From Leptospira broomii serovar Hurstbridge str. 5399 (GTDB lineage Bacteria > Spirochaetota > Leptospiria > Leptospirales > Leptospiraceae): a stretch of DNA of 64,000 nt. Shown here piece by piece: positions 7,361-16,557 of this stretch (positions within the stretch are counted from its first letter, which is position 1; the number at the start of each line of letters is the position of its first letter). Position numbers and translations under genes: made by a program. The notes beneath the pieces are model-generated. The model saw only the letters and a program-made list of their open reading frames with translations. It had not been told where the DNA came from and made no database searches. The DNA lies in the NCBI RefSeq assembly GCF_000243715.2, contig NZ_AHMO02000008.1, positions 979,001 to 1,043,000 on the forward strand. Direction: 5' to 3'.

Positions 7361-10300
7361 ATGAATATCGCACTTCTTTCCATTAAACGCCCGATTTTTA
7401 TTACAAGTTTAGTTATCCTTATGCTCTTAACGGGACTGGTATCATTGTCTCGTATGGGAGTGGATCTATTTCCTGATGTGAATATTCCGATAGTGTCCGT
7501 TACGACTATTTATCCCGGAGCGGGCCCGGAAGAAATCGAAGAGCTGATTTCTAAACCCTTGGAAGAAGAACTTTCTTCCATTTCCGGTTTAAAGAAAATC
7601 TCTTCTCGAAATCAGGAAGGAGTCTCGGTTGTCTTCGGCGAATTTACGCTCTCCACGGATATCAAATATGCCGAACAGCAATTCAGGGATAAAGTAGGAC
7701 TGGTTCGCCCTAAACTTCCGGATGGGATCAAGGAGCCGAAAGTCGTTCGCTTTGACCCTGCGGATCAACCGATCGTCCGACTAGCGGTTTTTGCAGATTT
7801 AGGACAAGCGCAGTTATATGATCTAGCCAAAGAGACCGTTAAATCGAAGCTGGAACAAATTACCGGCGTAGGTTCCGTGAAGCTTGTAGGAGGAACGCGT
7901 AGAGAAATCCAAATCGAGTTGGATCGAAACAAATTAATTTCGTACCAAATGCCGATGGTAGTGATCGCGGGTCGCCTTAAATCTGCCGGACTAAATACTC
8001 CTGTCGGTAAATTCGAATCCGGAACGAAAGAAACCTCTTATAGAACCCTAGGACGATACGAGTCCATCTCGCAGATTGAAAACACGATCGTCTCTTTCGG
8101 GGGCGACGTAGGAAACTCAGTCCTAATTAAAGAGCTCGGGTCCGTTCGGGACGGAACCGAAGATGAGGAAACCTTAGGCTATCTTTGGGCATCTAAAAGC
8201 GACGCTGTGGAAGAAGAAGACGTCGCCCTGTTTGCACACCCGTTTATCTGGACCGGCCAAACCTTCAGAAAAATCAAAAATCTCTTCTCATCCAAAAAAA
8301 AGGAAGCCGTTGAAAAAGAGATAAAGCCGGCGCTCTTCATCGACGTTTATAAACAATCGGGCGGTAATACCGTCGCGGTAGCGGACGAAGTTCTCAAGCG
8401 GATCGATAAGCTCAACGCGGATATCAAACCTCTCGCAGGAAATCCAAGGATTCGACTCATAAGAGACGGGTCTCGCTGGATTCGCTACAACGTAGAAGAC
8501 GTAACCGAAGCTATTGTTTTGGGAGTACTGTTAGCGGTAATTACGGTTTATTTCTTCTTAGGAAACTTCCGCTCTACGGTGATTACAGGGCTAGCACTTC
8601 CTAACTCGATGTTAGGAGCGTTTATTCTAATGTGGATCATGGGATTTACGATAAACGTTATGACCTTATTGGCTCTCTCTCTGGCAGTCGGACTCCTAGT
8701 CGACGACGCAATCGTCGTTCGAGAAAACATTTTCCGAAAATTGGAGGAAGGCCATAACGTATTGGAAGCCTCCGAAAAAGGAACTATGGAAGTCGCCTTA
8801 GCGGTCGTAGGAACATCATTGACCGTAATCGCGGTGTTCTTTCCCGTAGGGTTTCTCTCGGGAATCGTCGGTCAATTTTTCAAACAATTCGGTTTAACGG
8901 TCGTGTTTGCGATGATCATTTCGTTGTTCGACGGTCTCTTCGTCGCTCCGATGCTTTCCGCTTACTTTGCCGGAAAGTTGGATCATAGTAAACGAAACAA
9001 AGCCGTGGTAGCCTTCGATAAATTCCAAACTTGGCTGGAAAAGATCTACGGAATCACGATGAAGTTCGCATTGGCGCATCCCGGAAAAGTCATCCTGCTT
9101 ACCTTCCTGATTTTTGTACTTTCCCTAGTAAGTTGCTCTTTCGTGAAAAAAACGTTTTTACCTGCGAACGATCAGGGAGAGTTTCTCGTAACGTTGGATC
9201 TTCCGCCGGGCACTAGTTTGCAAGGTACGAAAGAAGTAGCGGACAAAGTTCTATTAGACCTACAAAAATTTCCGGAGATGGATAAAATAGCCGTCACAAT
9301 CGGTAAACCGGACGGAGGCGAGCCCAATAGTGCGACCTTAGCGATCGCGTTGGTCTCTTCTAAAAAACGTAAAAAAACCACTGTTGCGATCAAGGATGAG
9401 ATTCGCGATATTCTAAAGAATTATGCATTTGCTCGACCTGCAGTATCGGACTACTCCGCCGTCGGCGGTGGAGTGCAATATCCCTTCCAGCTTGTGATTA
9501 AAGGGGATAACCTGGCCGAGATGGAAGCATATTCTAAAAAAGTAATCGATCGATTAAAAGCCATTCCCGACCTAGCAGACATCGATACCGATTTTCGCGC
9601 AGGAAAACCCGAATACCAAATCGCCTTGGACAATACTCGCATGCAACTCGTCGGAGTGCTGCCTGGAGTTGCCGGTGCCGAACTTCGATACCAAATCGCG
9701 GGAGATACGGTCAGTAAATTTTACGATAAAGGAATCGAGTACGACGTTCGGATGCGTTTGCACCCCGATCAAAGAAACCTAAGAGCGGCCTACGGTCAAA
9801 CTAAGGTTCCGAATATCGCTAATAAGTTGATTCCTTTGAATGCCATAGGTTCCGGTAAGGAAACGGTCGGTCCTTCCAGAATCAATCGTATTGATAGAGC
9901 AAGAACGATCGTGATCAATGCGAACCTAGCGCCGGGTGGAGCCATCCAAAGCGCAACCGAAGGGGCAACGAAGATCATGACGACTGAGCTTCCTCCGCCT
10001 GCGGGAGTTCGTTTCAACTTCCAAGGACAGTCCGAGGACTTTAAGGAATTGATCGTAAACATTCTAGTCGCATTCGGTTTGGCTCTAGTATTTATCTACT
10101 TGGTACTTTCTTCGCTTTATGAATCCTTCATTACGCCTGTGACGATTCTTTTTGCAATCCCTCCGGCAATCTCGGGAGCTTTCTTCGCACTATTCATTAC
10201 CGGAGAAATGTTGAACCTATTCTCGATGATCGGATTGATTCTTCTGATGGGTTTAGTGGCAAAAAACTCGATCCTACTTGTGGATTATGCAATGCAGGCG

Positions 10301-10708
10301 ATTCGAGATCGGGGAATTACGAGGGACGAAGCGATTTTCGAAGCCGGTTTGGTTCGTCTACGACCCATTTTAATGACTTCTCTCGCGATGATCATGGGAA
10401 CCGTACCGATCGCGCTTGGACTGGGAGAAGCCGCTAAATCAAGAACTGCAATGGGAATTGCAATCATCGGAGGTTTGATTCTTTCTACCTTGGTAACCTT
10501 GATCGTCGTCCCTTCCATCTTCGGAGGAATTGATAGATTTAGAGAATGGATCGAAAGCAAATTCCGTCCGGATATGGGTGCAACCGTTTCTCATACAGAA
10601 TCGACGACGGCCGGTGGGAATAATCACCGTGAAACCGCCGATTTATCCGAATGGGCCAAAGCGGTCGAAGAACCCGTAAAGAAACCGACTTCTAAGAAGA
10701 AAAAATAA
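7361..10708 (+). CDS. RND-family efflux transporter (AcrB/MexF type)
   Basis: An 1115-residue inner-membrane proton-driven pump. It has the canonical order: TM1 (residues about 12-30), porter domain, TM2-TM6, second porter half, TM8-TM12. TM4 carries the proton-relay pair in LLVDDAIVVREN (about residue 446). Near the end FSMIGLILLMGLVAKNSILLVD is typical. Two features depart from AcrB: an extra charged stretch at about residues 265-325 within the first porter half, which includes a KKKEAVEKEIK patch, and a basic cytosolic tail ending KKPTSKKKK. No membrane-fusion or outer-membrane partner gene adjoins it, so partners must be encoded elsewhere. Substrate unknown. Confidence 0.9.
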   Translation: MNIALLSIKRPIFITSLVILMLLTGLVSLSRMGVDLFPDVNIPIVSVTTIYPGAGPEEIEELISKPLEEELSSISGLKKISSRNQEGVSVVFGEFTLSTDIKYAEQQFRDKVGLVRPKLPDGIKEPKVVRFDPADQPIVRLAVFADLGQAQLYDLAKETVKSKLEQITGVGSVKLVGGTRREIQIELDRNKLISYQMPMVVIAGRLKSAGLNTPVGKFESGTKETSYRTLGRYESISQIENTIVSFGGDVGNSVLIKELGSVRDGTEDEETLGYLWASKSDAVEEEDVALFAHPFIWTGQTFRKIKNLFSSKKKEAVEKEIKPALFIDVYKQSGGNTVAVADEVLKRIDKLNADIKPLAGNPRIRLIRDGSRWIRYNVEDVTEAIVLGVLLAVITVYFFLGNFRSTVITGLALPNSMLGAFILMWIMGFTINVMTLLALSLAVGLLVDDAIVVRENIFRKLEEGHNVLEASEKGTMEVALAVVGTSLTVIAVFFPVGFLSGIVGQFFKQFGLTVVFAMIISLFDGLFVAPMLSAYFAGKLDHSKRNKAVVAFDKFQTWLEKIYGITMKFALAHPGKVILLTFLIFVLSLVSCSFVKKTFLPANDQGEFLVTLDLPPGTSLQGTKEVADKVLLDLQKFPEMDKIAVTIGKPDGGEPNSATLAIALVSSKKRKKTTVAIKDEIRDILKNYAFARPAVSDYSAVGGGVQYPFQLVIKGDNLAEMEAYSKKVIDRLKAIPDLADIDTDFRAGKPEYQIALDNTRMQLVGVLPGVAGAELRYQIAGDTVSKFYDKGIEYDVRMRLHPDQRNLRAAYGQTKVPNIANKLIPLNAIGSGKETVGPSRINRIDRARTIVINANLAPGGAIQSATEGATKIMTTELPPPAGVRFNFQGQSEDFKELIVNILVAFGLALVFIYLVLSSLYESFITPVTILFAIPPAISGAFFALFITGEMLNLFSMIGLILLMGLVAKNSILLVDYAMQAIRDRGITRDEAIFEAGLVRLRPILMTSLAMIMGTVPIALGLGEAAKSRTAMGIAIIGGLILSTLVTLIVVPSIFGGIDRFREWIESKFRPDMGATVSHTESTTAGGNNHRETADLSEWAKAVEEPVKKPTSKKKK

Positions 10709-10741
10709 CCGGAAGTTCCGAGAACTTAATCCGCGGCGAAA

Positions 10742-10807
10742 CTCAAAGATTGTTAGAAAATTAGAATTTTTTAAAATATAGAAATTTCATTTCGAACAAT
10801 CTTTGAG
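10742..10807. repeat. Perfect 13-bp inverted repeat with 40-base AT-rich loop
   Basis: CTCAAAGATTGTT (10742-10754) pairs perfectly with AACAATCTTTGAG (10795-10807). The loop is almost all A/T. It lies between the convergent ends of the RND gene and the PiT-like gene. No T-tract follows either arm, so it is not a textbook terminator. Confidence 0.7.
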
Positions 10808-10824
10808 AAACGGTTCAAAAAAAT

Positions 10825-11919
10825 TCAACGAAGTAGCTTTGGTAGAATGGAATTGCCTTCCGGATATATTTGGGATGCAAGAATAAAAACGAAAATGCTG
10901 ATCGCGATCCCGAGCGACGCCAACAAAACGTCTTTTCCGACCTTACGGAACGTTTCCAAATAAGGGGCGTCCCTATATGTCAGAAAATTCAAAATAATCT
11001 CCCTTCCTGCAAGCATTCCTAAAAATACCCAGGTTGTGGACATAGGCATATCGCTCCACTTTTGGAAAAAGAGCAGAATGCAAGCGTATACTAAATCGAT
11101 AATGGTCGCTGCCTTGGACCATTGGATGTCCGATTTTTCCGTTACGATTTCTTGAATCGTTCCGCCGTTAATAAATAGAATGACTCCGAGAGAGACGATC
11201 AAGATAGAAACTGCCGCCGCTAATTCCAGCGCAGTTAACTGTCTCGGGATATAGACCACAATGTTTGCCGCATCTTGAGCAAGCCAGGCGCCCCAGAGAA
11301 AAAGGGTGGAAAACCATTGAAGAATAGCCCATCGTCGTTCCGTTCTAGGATCGGGAGTATGATCTTCCGTATACTCTTTGGGATCGATTTTTACCAAAAT
11401 TCCCCAAACAACAACAGCTGTTCCAAAGGCCATCATATATCCCAGAAACGATTTGCTGAGCATCTTTTCTATATTCTGGCCGCCGAACAGTCCCAGAATC
11501 AAAAACGTCGTGGAGATCGGAGATTTCATTCTGGTAATTACAACTAGAATGAGAGGAGCGATTAGCTGGAGGAGATTAAAGTCCGAAACGGGTTTGAATT
11601 CGTCCAGACGGTTAAAATGTATTTCTCTCGAACCTACGATCCAAGCATAACAGAAAACTAAAGTTAATAAACCGCCTAAGGCAGCCACTTTATAAATCCA
11701 TCGAACGGATTTTTTACTTTCGATGAAAGTTCCTAAAGTCTGAACCGCATCGTTACCTGCCACGGAGAAAGCGGAAATTGTAAAAGCAAACCACCCTAAG
11801 TAATAAGAGGAAAACCCGTACATATATCCGGAGACCATTAGAATGGCAGCAAAACAAACGAGGGAATAAAAACGAATTTGGTCGCGAAAGGATGGATGCT
11901 GAAAATCAATTTGGTTCAT
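10825..11919 (-). CDS. Divergent PiT-family (phosphate/sulfate permease-like) membrane protein
   Basis: A 364-residue protein with about nine to ten membrane helices. It shows the internal duplication of the PiT family. First half: AGNDAVQT (residues 55-61), where the family has GANDVANA, followed by SPISTT (133-138). Second half: AQDAANIV (214-221) followed by MPMSTT (291-296). In PiT transporters the two GANDVANA copies and the two STT loops build the sodium/phosphate site. Both Asp residues are kept here, but the second Asn is Gln215. The substrate is therefore uncertain (phosphate or another oxyanion). No PhoU-like partner gene adjoins it. The repeat architecture makes the fold assignment good. 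Confidence 0.7.
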   Translation of the reverse strand: MNQIDFQHPSFRDQIRFYSLVCFAAILMVSGYMYGFSSYYLGWFAFTISAFSVAGNDAVQTLGTFIESKKSVRWIYKVAALGGLLTLVFCYAWIVGSREIHFNRLDEFKPVSDFNLLQLIAPLILVVITRMKSPISTTFLILGLFGGQNIEKMLSKSFLGYMMAFGTAVVVWGILVKIDPKEYTEDHTPDPRTERRWAILQWFSTLFLWGAWLAQDAANIVVYIPRQLTALELAAAVSILIVSLGVILFINGGTIQEIVTEKSDIQWSKAATIIDLVYACILLFFQKWSDMPMSTTWVFLGMLAGREIILNFLTYRDAPYLETFRKVGKDVLLASLGIAISIFVFILASQIYPEGNSILPKLLR

Positions 11920-11975
11920 TTCAAATATTGGAATCGTATAAGACAGGGCACCTTACTTAGGTTTGCAAATCGACC

Positions 11976-12050
11976 GAAACTAAATAGTTTCAACCAAGTA
12001 AAGTAAAGGAAATCGGGGATGGATGCCAGGTCAAGGGCGATCATCCCCGA
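11976..12050. promoter_or_regulatory. Palindrome and hairpin upstream of the PiT-like gene
   Basis: Two structures lie between the leftward OlsB-like and PiT-like genes. The first is GAAACTAAATAGTTTC (11976-11991), a 7-bp palindrome around AA that suits a dimeric repressor. The second is TCGGGGATG (12013-12021) pairing with CATCCCCGA (12042-12050) across a 20-base loop. The second may end the upstream transcript or shape the leader of the permease mRNA. Confidence 0.4.
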
Positions 12051-12152
12051 GAAATCGGGAAATTCCTTTGTTTAAGTTGCCTTCCGACCACTCGGATCGA
12101 AACATTAAATCCTAGGCTCGATTGTTTCCCGATAAAAATAACCTTAGAATTT

Positions 12153-12932
12153 TTATTCGAGGTAATGTTTGCTATATCTAGCTTCGATATCTTTGATATC
12201 AAAGAGAATAAAGAAATCCGTCGTTTTGAATACGCTATCTAGTGCGGGAGTTCCACAAATGAGCGAACCCGCTCTAATGTATCCCTTAATCAAGGCAGGA
12301 ATTCTTTTCGTTACTTCCTTAATATCTTCCGGCGCATAATTCGAGTCGAAATCCGGCATTTCAAAACCTGGCAGAGGAGTTACGTCGAACGTCGAACCGG
12401 CAAGAGCTTTTTTCTCTTTAAGGAAAGCGTAAACGTCGTTAGCAGTCTGCGCATCGGTACTGTGTACTGAGCCACACCCGAATAAATACCCGATATTATT
12501 TTTCTTCATGTACTGAGCTAATCCGCCCCAAAGAAGAGAAATTACCGAACCGTCTCTATATTCCGGGTGAACGCAACTACGACCGATTTCCGCCGGTTCG
12601 CGTTCAAGTTCGTAAATCTTAGTAATATCGAATTCGTTGTCCGAGTAAAAACCTAGATTCGTTTTTGCTACGCTTCTTCTTAGAATTCTGTAGGTTCCCA
12701 CGATCATATCGTCGCGATTCTTATCGACTACGATTAGGTGATCGCAGAAAAGATCGTACTCATCGCGGTCTTTACGAGTCGCCGCAGATTGAGGTAAACC
12801 CTCTCCTAACTCAAGATTGAAAACATCGTAGCGCAGAGCCAATGTTCTCTCGATTTCGAGCTGATTCTCGGCAATTCTAACCTCGAGTTTTCGTTCTGTT
12901 TTTAGCCTGTTTTGGACAGATCCTGATCCCAT
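12153..12932 (-). CDS. OlsB-like N-acyltransferase (GNAT fold)
   Basis: A 259-residue cytosolic or membrane-peripheral acyltransferase of the Acetyltransf_5/hemolysin-like family. Its best-known member, OlsB, transfers a 3-hydroxyacyl chain from acyl carrier protein to ornithine in ornithine-lipid synthesis. Visible landmarks are [12 protein letters not shown] near the N-terminus, [21 protein letters not shown] (the conserved core) and FGCGSV. The ATG has GAAGGA at good spacing. No olsA partner is adjacent. In other bacteria similar proteins make unrelated acyl-amino acids, so the substrate is inferred. The gene follows PilZ and an unknown protein in the same direction. Confidence 0.75.
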   Translation of the reverse strand: MGSGSVQNRLKTERKLEVRIAENQLEIERTLALRYDVFNLELGEGLPQSAATRKDRDEYDLFCDHLIVVDKNRDDMIVGTYRILRRSVAKTNLGFYSDNEFDITKIYELEREPAEIGRSCVHPEYRDGSVISLLWGGLAQYMKKNNIGYLFGCGSVHSTDAQTANDVYAFLKEKKALAGSTFDVTPLPGFEMPDFDSNYAPEDIKEVTKRIPALIKGYIRAGSLICGTPALDSVFKTTDFFILFDIKDIEARYSKHYLE

Positions 12933-13029
12933 TGTTGTCCTTCTTCCTTTCTGTAGGATAGTTCCATCTATCCTTCCTTTTCGTTACAGTCGGATTACGA
13001 GGGAAAGAAATTCCGGTGACTGCCCTCAG

Positions 13030-13386
13030 TTAACCTGCCATTCTGCGTTGAGAGGCCAATTTTTTTACAAAATCGCCCAAAAACGTTTTCCCCTTGGGGT
13101 CTAACTGCGTGAATTGAACCCCGAAAAAACCGTCCGCTTCTTTAGCGGGAGCTAAATGCTTAATGAGTCCCATGGCTTTGAACGGCTTATAGCCTGGGAG
13201 TGAAACGACTAATTCCACGGCGGAATTAATATCGCAACCGTCAAAATGATGAGGAACACGTATTGCCATTCCGCTTTGACTCAAGTCTTGAGCGATGAGG
13301 ATATCTATAAATCCATTCCCCATCAATTGAACTTGAACCGGTTGGTTGTGGAATGGCACAACACGTATATGTTTTCTCTTCTCCAT
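13030..13386 (-). CDS. PilZ-domain protein (cyclic-di-GMP receptor)
   Basis: A single-domain 118-residue PilZ protein expected to bind cyclic-di-GMP and signal to a partner. It keeps the RxxxR motif (RKHIR, residues 3-7) and the (D/N)xSxxG motif (DLSQSG). It ends the barrel with FFGVQF. The second in-frame ATG (13386) is preferred because GGAGG lies seven bases before it; the first ATG (13392) is only one base from that site. It is preceded by an unknown gene and followed by the OlsB-like gene in the same direction. Nothing nearby indicates its effector. Confidence 0.85.
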   Translation of the reverse strand: MEKRKHIRVVPFHNQPVQVQLMGNGFIDILIAQDLSQSGMAIRVPHHFDGCDINSAVELVVSLPGYKPFKAMGLIKHLAPAKEADGFFGVQFTQLDPKGKTFLGDFVKKLASQRRMAG

Positions 13387-13504
13387 CCACATTCCTCCAG
13401 AAAAGCCGAGACCTGGCCAAAACTAACCTAATAGCTAATGAGACGGGAGAATAAAATTATATCTAAAATAAAAATAATTTCAAAACAAATGTTCGAAAAA
13501 TCGC

Positions 13505-14326
13505 CTAAGCCTTTAGGCCTAACTCTTCCTCCGCCCCTTCCACTAAGGTAAGTTTATAGCTCTCCATAGCCTTAGAGACTTTTTTTTCGAACTTACGGTT
13601 AAAAACAAAATGAGATAGAGTTTTTTCTAAAAAGAAAATCATTTCTACCGGTTTCCATTCGATTACCCCTCGTTTCTGGTCTACCACTTTGCCCTGCTGT
13701 ACTAATGTTGAGATGGCTCGGATTGAATGCTTCGGAAATTCATTTTTCAAAGCCTTAAAAAGAGCCTTCGATTCCACTTCTAAAAATTGGAATTTTCTGG
13801 AGAAGAGCATCGCGTCGTGGAAATATTCGGGACGTACGACTGCTCCGTTCAATCGCAGCGAAATGATTAGAAATCCTATAAAATCGGCCATCTCCGGAAA
13901 TATTCCAAGACCGGGCATATCCTGCCCGGGGTACAGTCTAGATTTTTCCCGATCCGGATGTTTCGGATGACGTGTCTGTAGCCAGTTGATGACCAGATAT
14001 TTTTCTTTGAAGAAGTAATCGTTAATTTGAATCCGATACTCTTGGATGCTCAACCTGAGGTGGATAAGAATTTCTCCGCCCTCGGTAAGAACCACTCTTT
14101 GATATAAATCATCGGTTCCGGATAAATCTAACTTAGGTGAAGGATATCCTTTTTTCTTTAGCTCGGAAAGCACTCCGGTGATTTCGAATAGTTCCCAGAC
14201 ATTTTCTTTAGTGAGAGAATGAAATAGTACGCCTGAACTTACTACATGCGAATCTACAACGGCACAGAGAAAATCATCATATAGGAAGTCGAAGAAACGC
14301 GGATTATTGTAAGCGACTTTCGGCAT
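13505..14326 (-). CDS. Unknown 273-residue cytosolic protein
   Basis: I do not recognise a family. The protein has no signal peptide or membrane segment and mixes hydrophobic strands and helices. A basic stretch (LQTRHPKHPDREKSRLYPGQ) follows a strand-rich half. It is followed by a PGLGIFPEMADFIGFLI segment and a C-terminal half that looks all-helical, with WKPVEMIFFLEKTL. It lies upstream of the PilZ gene in the same direction, with a 118-base gap, so co-transcription is possible. Probably a genus-level conserved hypothetical. Confidence 0.6.
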   Translation of the reverse strand: MPKVAYNNPRFFDFLYDDFLCAVVDSHVVSSGVLFHSLTKENVWELFEITGVLSELKKKGYPSPKLDLSGTDDLYQRVVLTEGGEILIHLRLSIQEYRIQINDYFFKEKYLVINWLQTRHPKHPDREKSRLYPGQDMPGLGIFPEMADFIGFLIISLRLNGAVVRPEYFHDAMLFSRKFQFLEVESKALFKALKNEFPKHSIRAISTLVQQGKVVDQKRGVIEWKPVEMIFFLEKTLSHFVFNRKFEKKVSKAMESYKLTLVEGAEEELGLKA

Positions 14327-14469
14327 CAGAAGTTTCTTTCACTTTAGTTTCATTCTTGCAGGAATTTCCTTTTTTTCAAGGAAATAATAGGAATAGAATA
14401 TCCTTTCCGCAGGATCCTAAAATAAGGAAAACGAAGGCAATGATGTCGAATGCCGCAATAAAATGAACA

Positions 14470-14509
14470 GGCGTTTCTATTTCGCCCAGATCGAAAATAA
14501 AGAAACGCC
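14470..14509. terminator. Terminator-like hairpin after the alpha/beta hydrolase gene
   Basis: GGCGTTTC (14470-14477) pairs with GAAACGCC (14502-14509). Further partial pairing of TATTTCG with CGAAAATA continues inside the loop. It lies just after the leftward stop codon at 14517. The downstream T content is weak. Confidence 0.55.
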
Positions 14510-14516
14510 GGACAGT

Positions 14517-15413
14517 CTAAAGTTGCGATCGAAAGTTATAATATGCTTTCAGCACATCCTCGGGTGCTTCGGTTTGAGGATAATGTCCTATCTTAGGAAA
14601 TTCATAGATCTTTGCTTCGGGTCTAAATTGTTTTAACCTTTGAACGACTTGTATGCCGCTTACAGGATCAATTAATCCGTCGCCGAATGCAAAAGGCACA
14701 GGAGAGTCCAGTATTGCACCGACCCACCTTTCTCTGAAAAGTTTTCGCTCTCTTATATATCGAATGAGTTTATGATAAACCGACCTTCCTCCTCCGTTAC
14801 TCACGCATTCCCAAAAACCGTCTAGCTCTTCTTTACTAGGTTTCGTTTCGGGACCGAAAATTTCGGACAGATTTCGCTCGAAGGAGGATTTATTCAGTAA
14901 ATTCGAAAAGAAAAATCCGAACGGACCATTCAACAATTTTTGAATCGTTCTAGGTCGATGTGTTTCGGGAAATATTCCCCCGTTGAGTAAGAATGCGGAT
15001 TTTAAATCGGGACCTCCGATTCTTTGTCCCGCCAACTTTTCCCTAAATCGCGCCAATAATTCCTGGGCGACCGTATCCCCTAAATCGTGGGCCAGAAGAT
15101 GAACCTCGTCGATCTTCAGATCCTGAAGTAAATCTTCCGCTTGGTCGGCGTATTGAAACACCGAATAATGGCCCCCTTTCGGTTTATCCGAAAATCCGAA
15201 GCCGAGATAATCTAGGGCAATTACGCGATAACGAGAGGTAAGACTTTCCCATAGATCTTTCCAATCCCAAGACGATGTGGGGAATCCGTGTAAAAGAAGC
15301 AGATTCTCACCGGTTCCGCCGGTTCTATAAAAGATTTTTTTCCGTTTCCATTCGAAGAATATTCCCGCCGCTTTCCACGCAAGCGCATGAGTCTTCCATA
15401 ATTTTTCCGACAT
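14517..15413 (-). CDS. Alpha/beta hydrolase, haloalkane dehalogenase/epoxide hydrolase-like
   Basis: A 298-residue hydrolase. LLLLHGFPTSSWDW gives the oxyanion-hole HGFP. The nucleophile elbow is LLAHDLGDTVAQ, with Asp where lipases have Ser, as in haloalkane dehalogenases, epoxide hydrolases and the MEST group. The acid lies in FGDGLIDPVS and the catalytic His in IGHYPQTE. The closest remembered pattern is MEST-like (HDxGD followed by VAQELL). The ATG at 15413 has GGAGAAGGA immediately upstream and removes 25 unlikely residues. It forms a same-strand pair with the aldo/keto reductase (102-base gap). Substrate unknown. Confidence 0.8.
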   Translation of the reverse strand: MSEKLWKTHALAWKAAGIFFEWKRKKIFYRTGGTGENLLLLHGFPTSSWDWKDLWESLTSRYRVIALDYLGFGFSDKPKGGHYSVFQYADQAEDLLQDLKIDEVHLLAHDLGDTVAQELLARFREKLAGQRIGGPDLKSAFLLNGGIFPETHRPRTIQKLLNGPFGFFFSNLLNKSSFERNLSEIFGPETKPSKEELDGFWECVSNGGGRSVYHKLIRYIRERKLFRERWVGAILDSPVPFAFGDGLIDPVSGIQVVQRLKQFRPEAKIYEFPKIGHYPQTEAPEDVLKAYYNFRSQL

Positions 15414-15515
15414 AGTTCCTTCTCCAGGCGTGAATATTCTAGGGCATTTGTTTTCTTTGAAAAGAGGAAAATTTCCTTTTCGAAACAATCCGTTCGAAAG
15501 CGCGAAATGAAATTT

Positions 15516-16478
15516 CTATTCCAGAGCTTCGAGTAAATTGGACAAGAAACGCTTTCTTTCAGGGCTCTCGGGTAAATTTCCGAATCCGGCCCGGATATTA
15601 TCCTGCAGGTGGGAAAGTTTAGCTGTCGCCGGAATCACACAAGTGACCGCAGGATGGGAGATAATGTATTTTAAAAAAGCCTGAGCGAATGAATCGCATC
15701 CCCGCTCCTTAAAATATTCGGGAAGAACTTTCCCCTTAGTCCTTCGAAAGAGGCCACCTTCTTCGAAGGGTCGGTTGACGAGGACCGCTATTCCATTTTG
15801 AGCCGCAAAGGGTAAGAGACGATTTTCCGCCTCTCGCGTTAAAATCGAATAGGGAATTTGAAGAAATTCCACTTTATCCTTGCCGGCGATCCGCTCCATT
15901 TCGGCAAATGCGGAAGGAGTAAAATGGGTTAGGCCGATATAACGAATCTTTCCCTTTTCTTTCAACTCTCTTAGAGTTTTTAAATGAGTAGAGGTATCTA
16001 AAAGATTATGAATTTGGAAAAGATCGATTTTTTCGGACTTCATTTTTCGAAAGGAAGCTTCTATTTGGGTACGACCTGCAACTTCACCCTTCGTCCAAAC
16101 TTTCGTCGCAAGAAATATCTTTCGACGTTCGGATTCGCTTAACCGTTGAGAAAGAATTCCAACCGTTTCTTCCGCTCTTCCATACATCGGGGAAGAATCG
16201 ATTACGCTTCCGCCCTCTCGCAAAAAATCCTGTAGAACTTCGTTTAAAGGAGCTAAGGAACGATCGTCGGAGGGAACATCGAAAGTTTGCCAGGTTCCTA
16301 ATCCGATGGCCGGAATCGTTTCCCCCGAGCTGGGAATTTTCCGTAGGAGCATAGTGGATCTCCCTTCGATCTTTCTCGTTTCGGCCGAGAGAGAAAAAAG
16401 ATTTTCGAATTTTTTGCTAAGTCGGCTTGCCAGTAATCCCGCACCTATTCCGAGGAATTTCTTTCTAGAAAAGCGCAT
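15516..16478 (-). CDS. Aldo/keto reductase with Tat-type N-terminus
   Basis: A 320-residue NADPH-dependent reductase with a TIM barrel. The N-terminus MRFSRKKFLGIGAGLLASRL resembles a twin-arginine signal (SRKKFL, with Lys for the second Arg), so export or membrane attachment is plausible. The barrel has GLGTW, then the tetrad Asp and Tyr in VIDSSPMYG, Lys in LATKVW and His in LFQIHNL. The C-terminus has the cofactor segment CVIPATAKLSHLQDN. The ATG at 16478 is preferred to a preceding TTG. The Lys variant of the Tat motif weakens the export claim. Substrate unknown. Confidence 0.78.
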   Translation of the reverse strand: MRFSRKKFLGIGAGLLASRLSKKFENLFSLSAETRKIEGRSTMLLRKIPSSGETIPAIGLGTWQTFDVPSDDRSLAPLNEVLQDFLREGGSVIDSSPMYGRAEETVGILSQRLSESERRKIFLATKVWTKGEVAGRTQIEASFRKMKSEKIDLFQIHNLLDTSTHLKTLRELKEKGKIRYIGLTHFTPSAFAEMERIAGKDKVEFLQIPYSILTREAENRLLPFAAQNGIAVLVNRPFEEGGLFRRTKGKVLPEYFKERGCDSFAQAFLKYIISHPAVTCVIPATAKLSHLQDNIRAGFGNLPESPERKRFLSNLLEALE

Positions 16479-16557
16479 CAATTTCTACCGGCTCACCCTC
16501 GAGAAAAAATAAAGGCTTAAGTCGAAAAGAAAAACAAGTTTAAAATCCAAAAATCGA

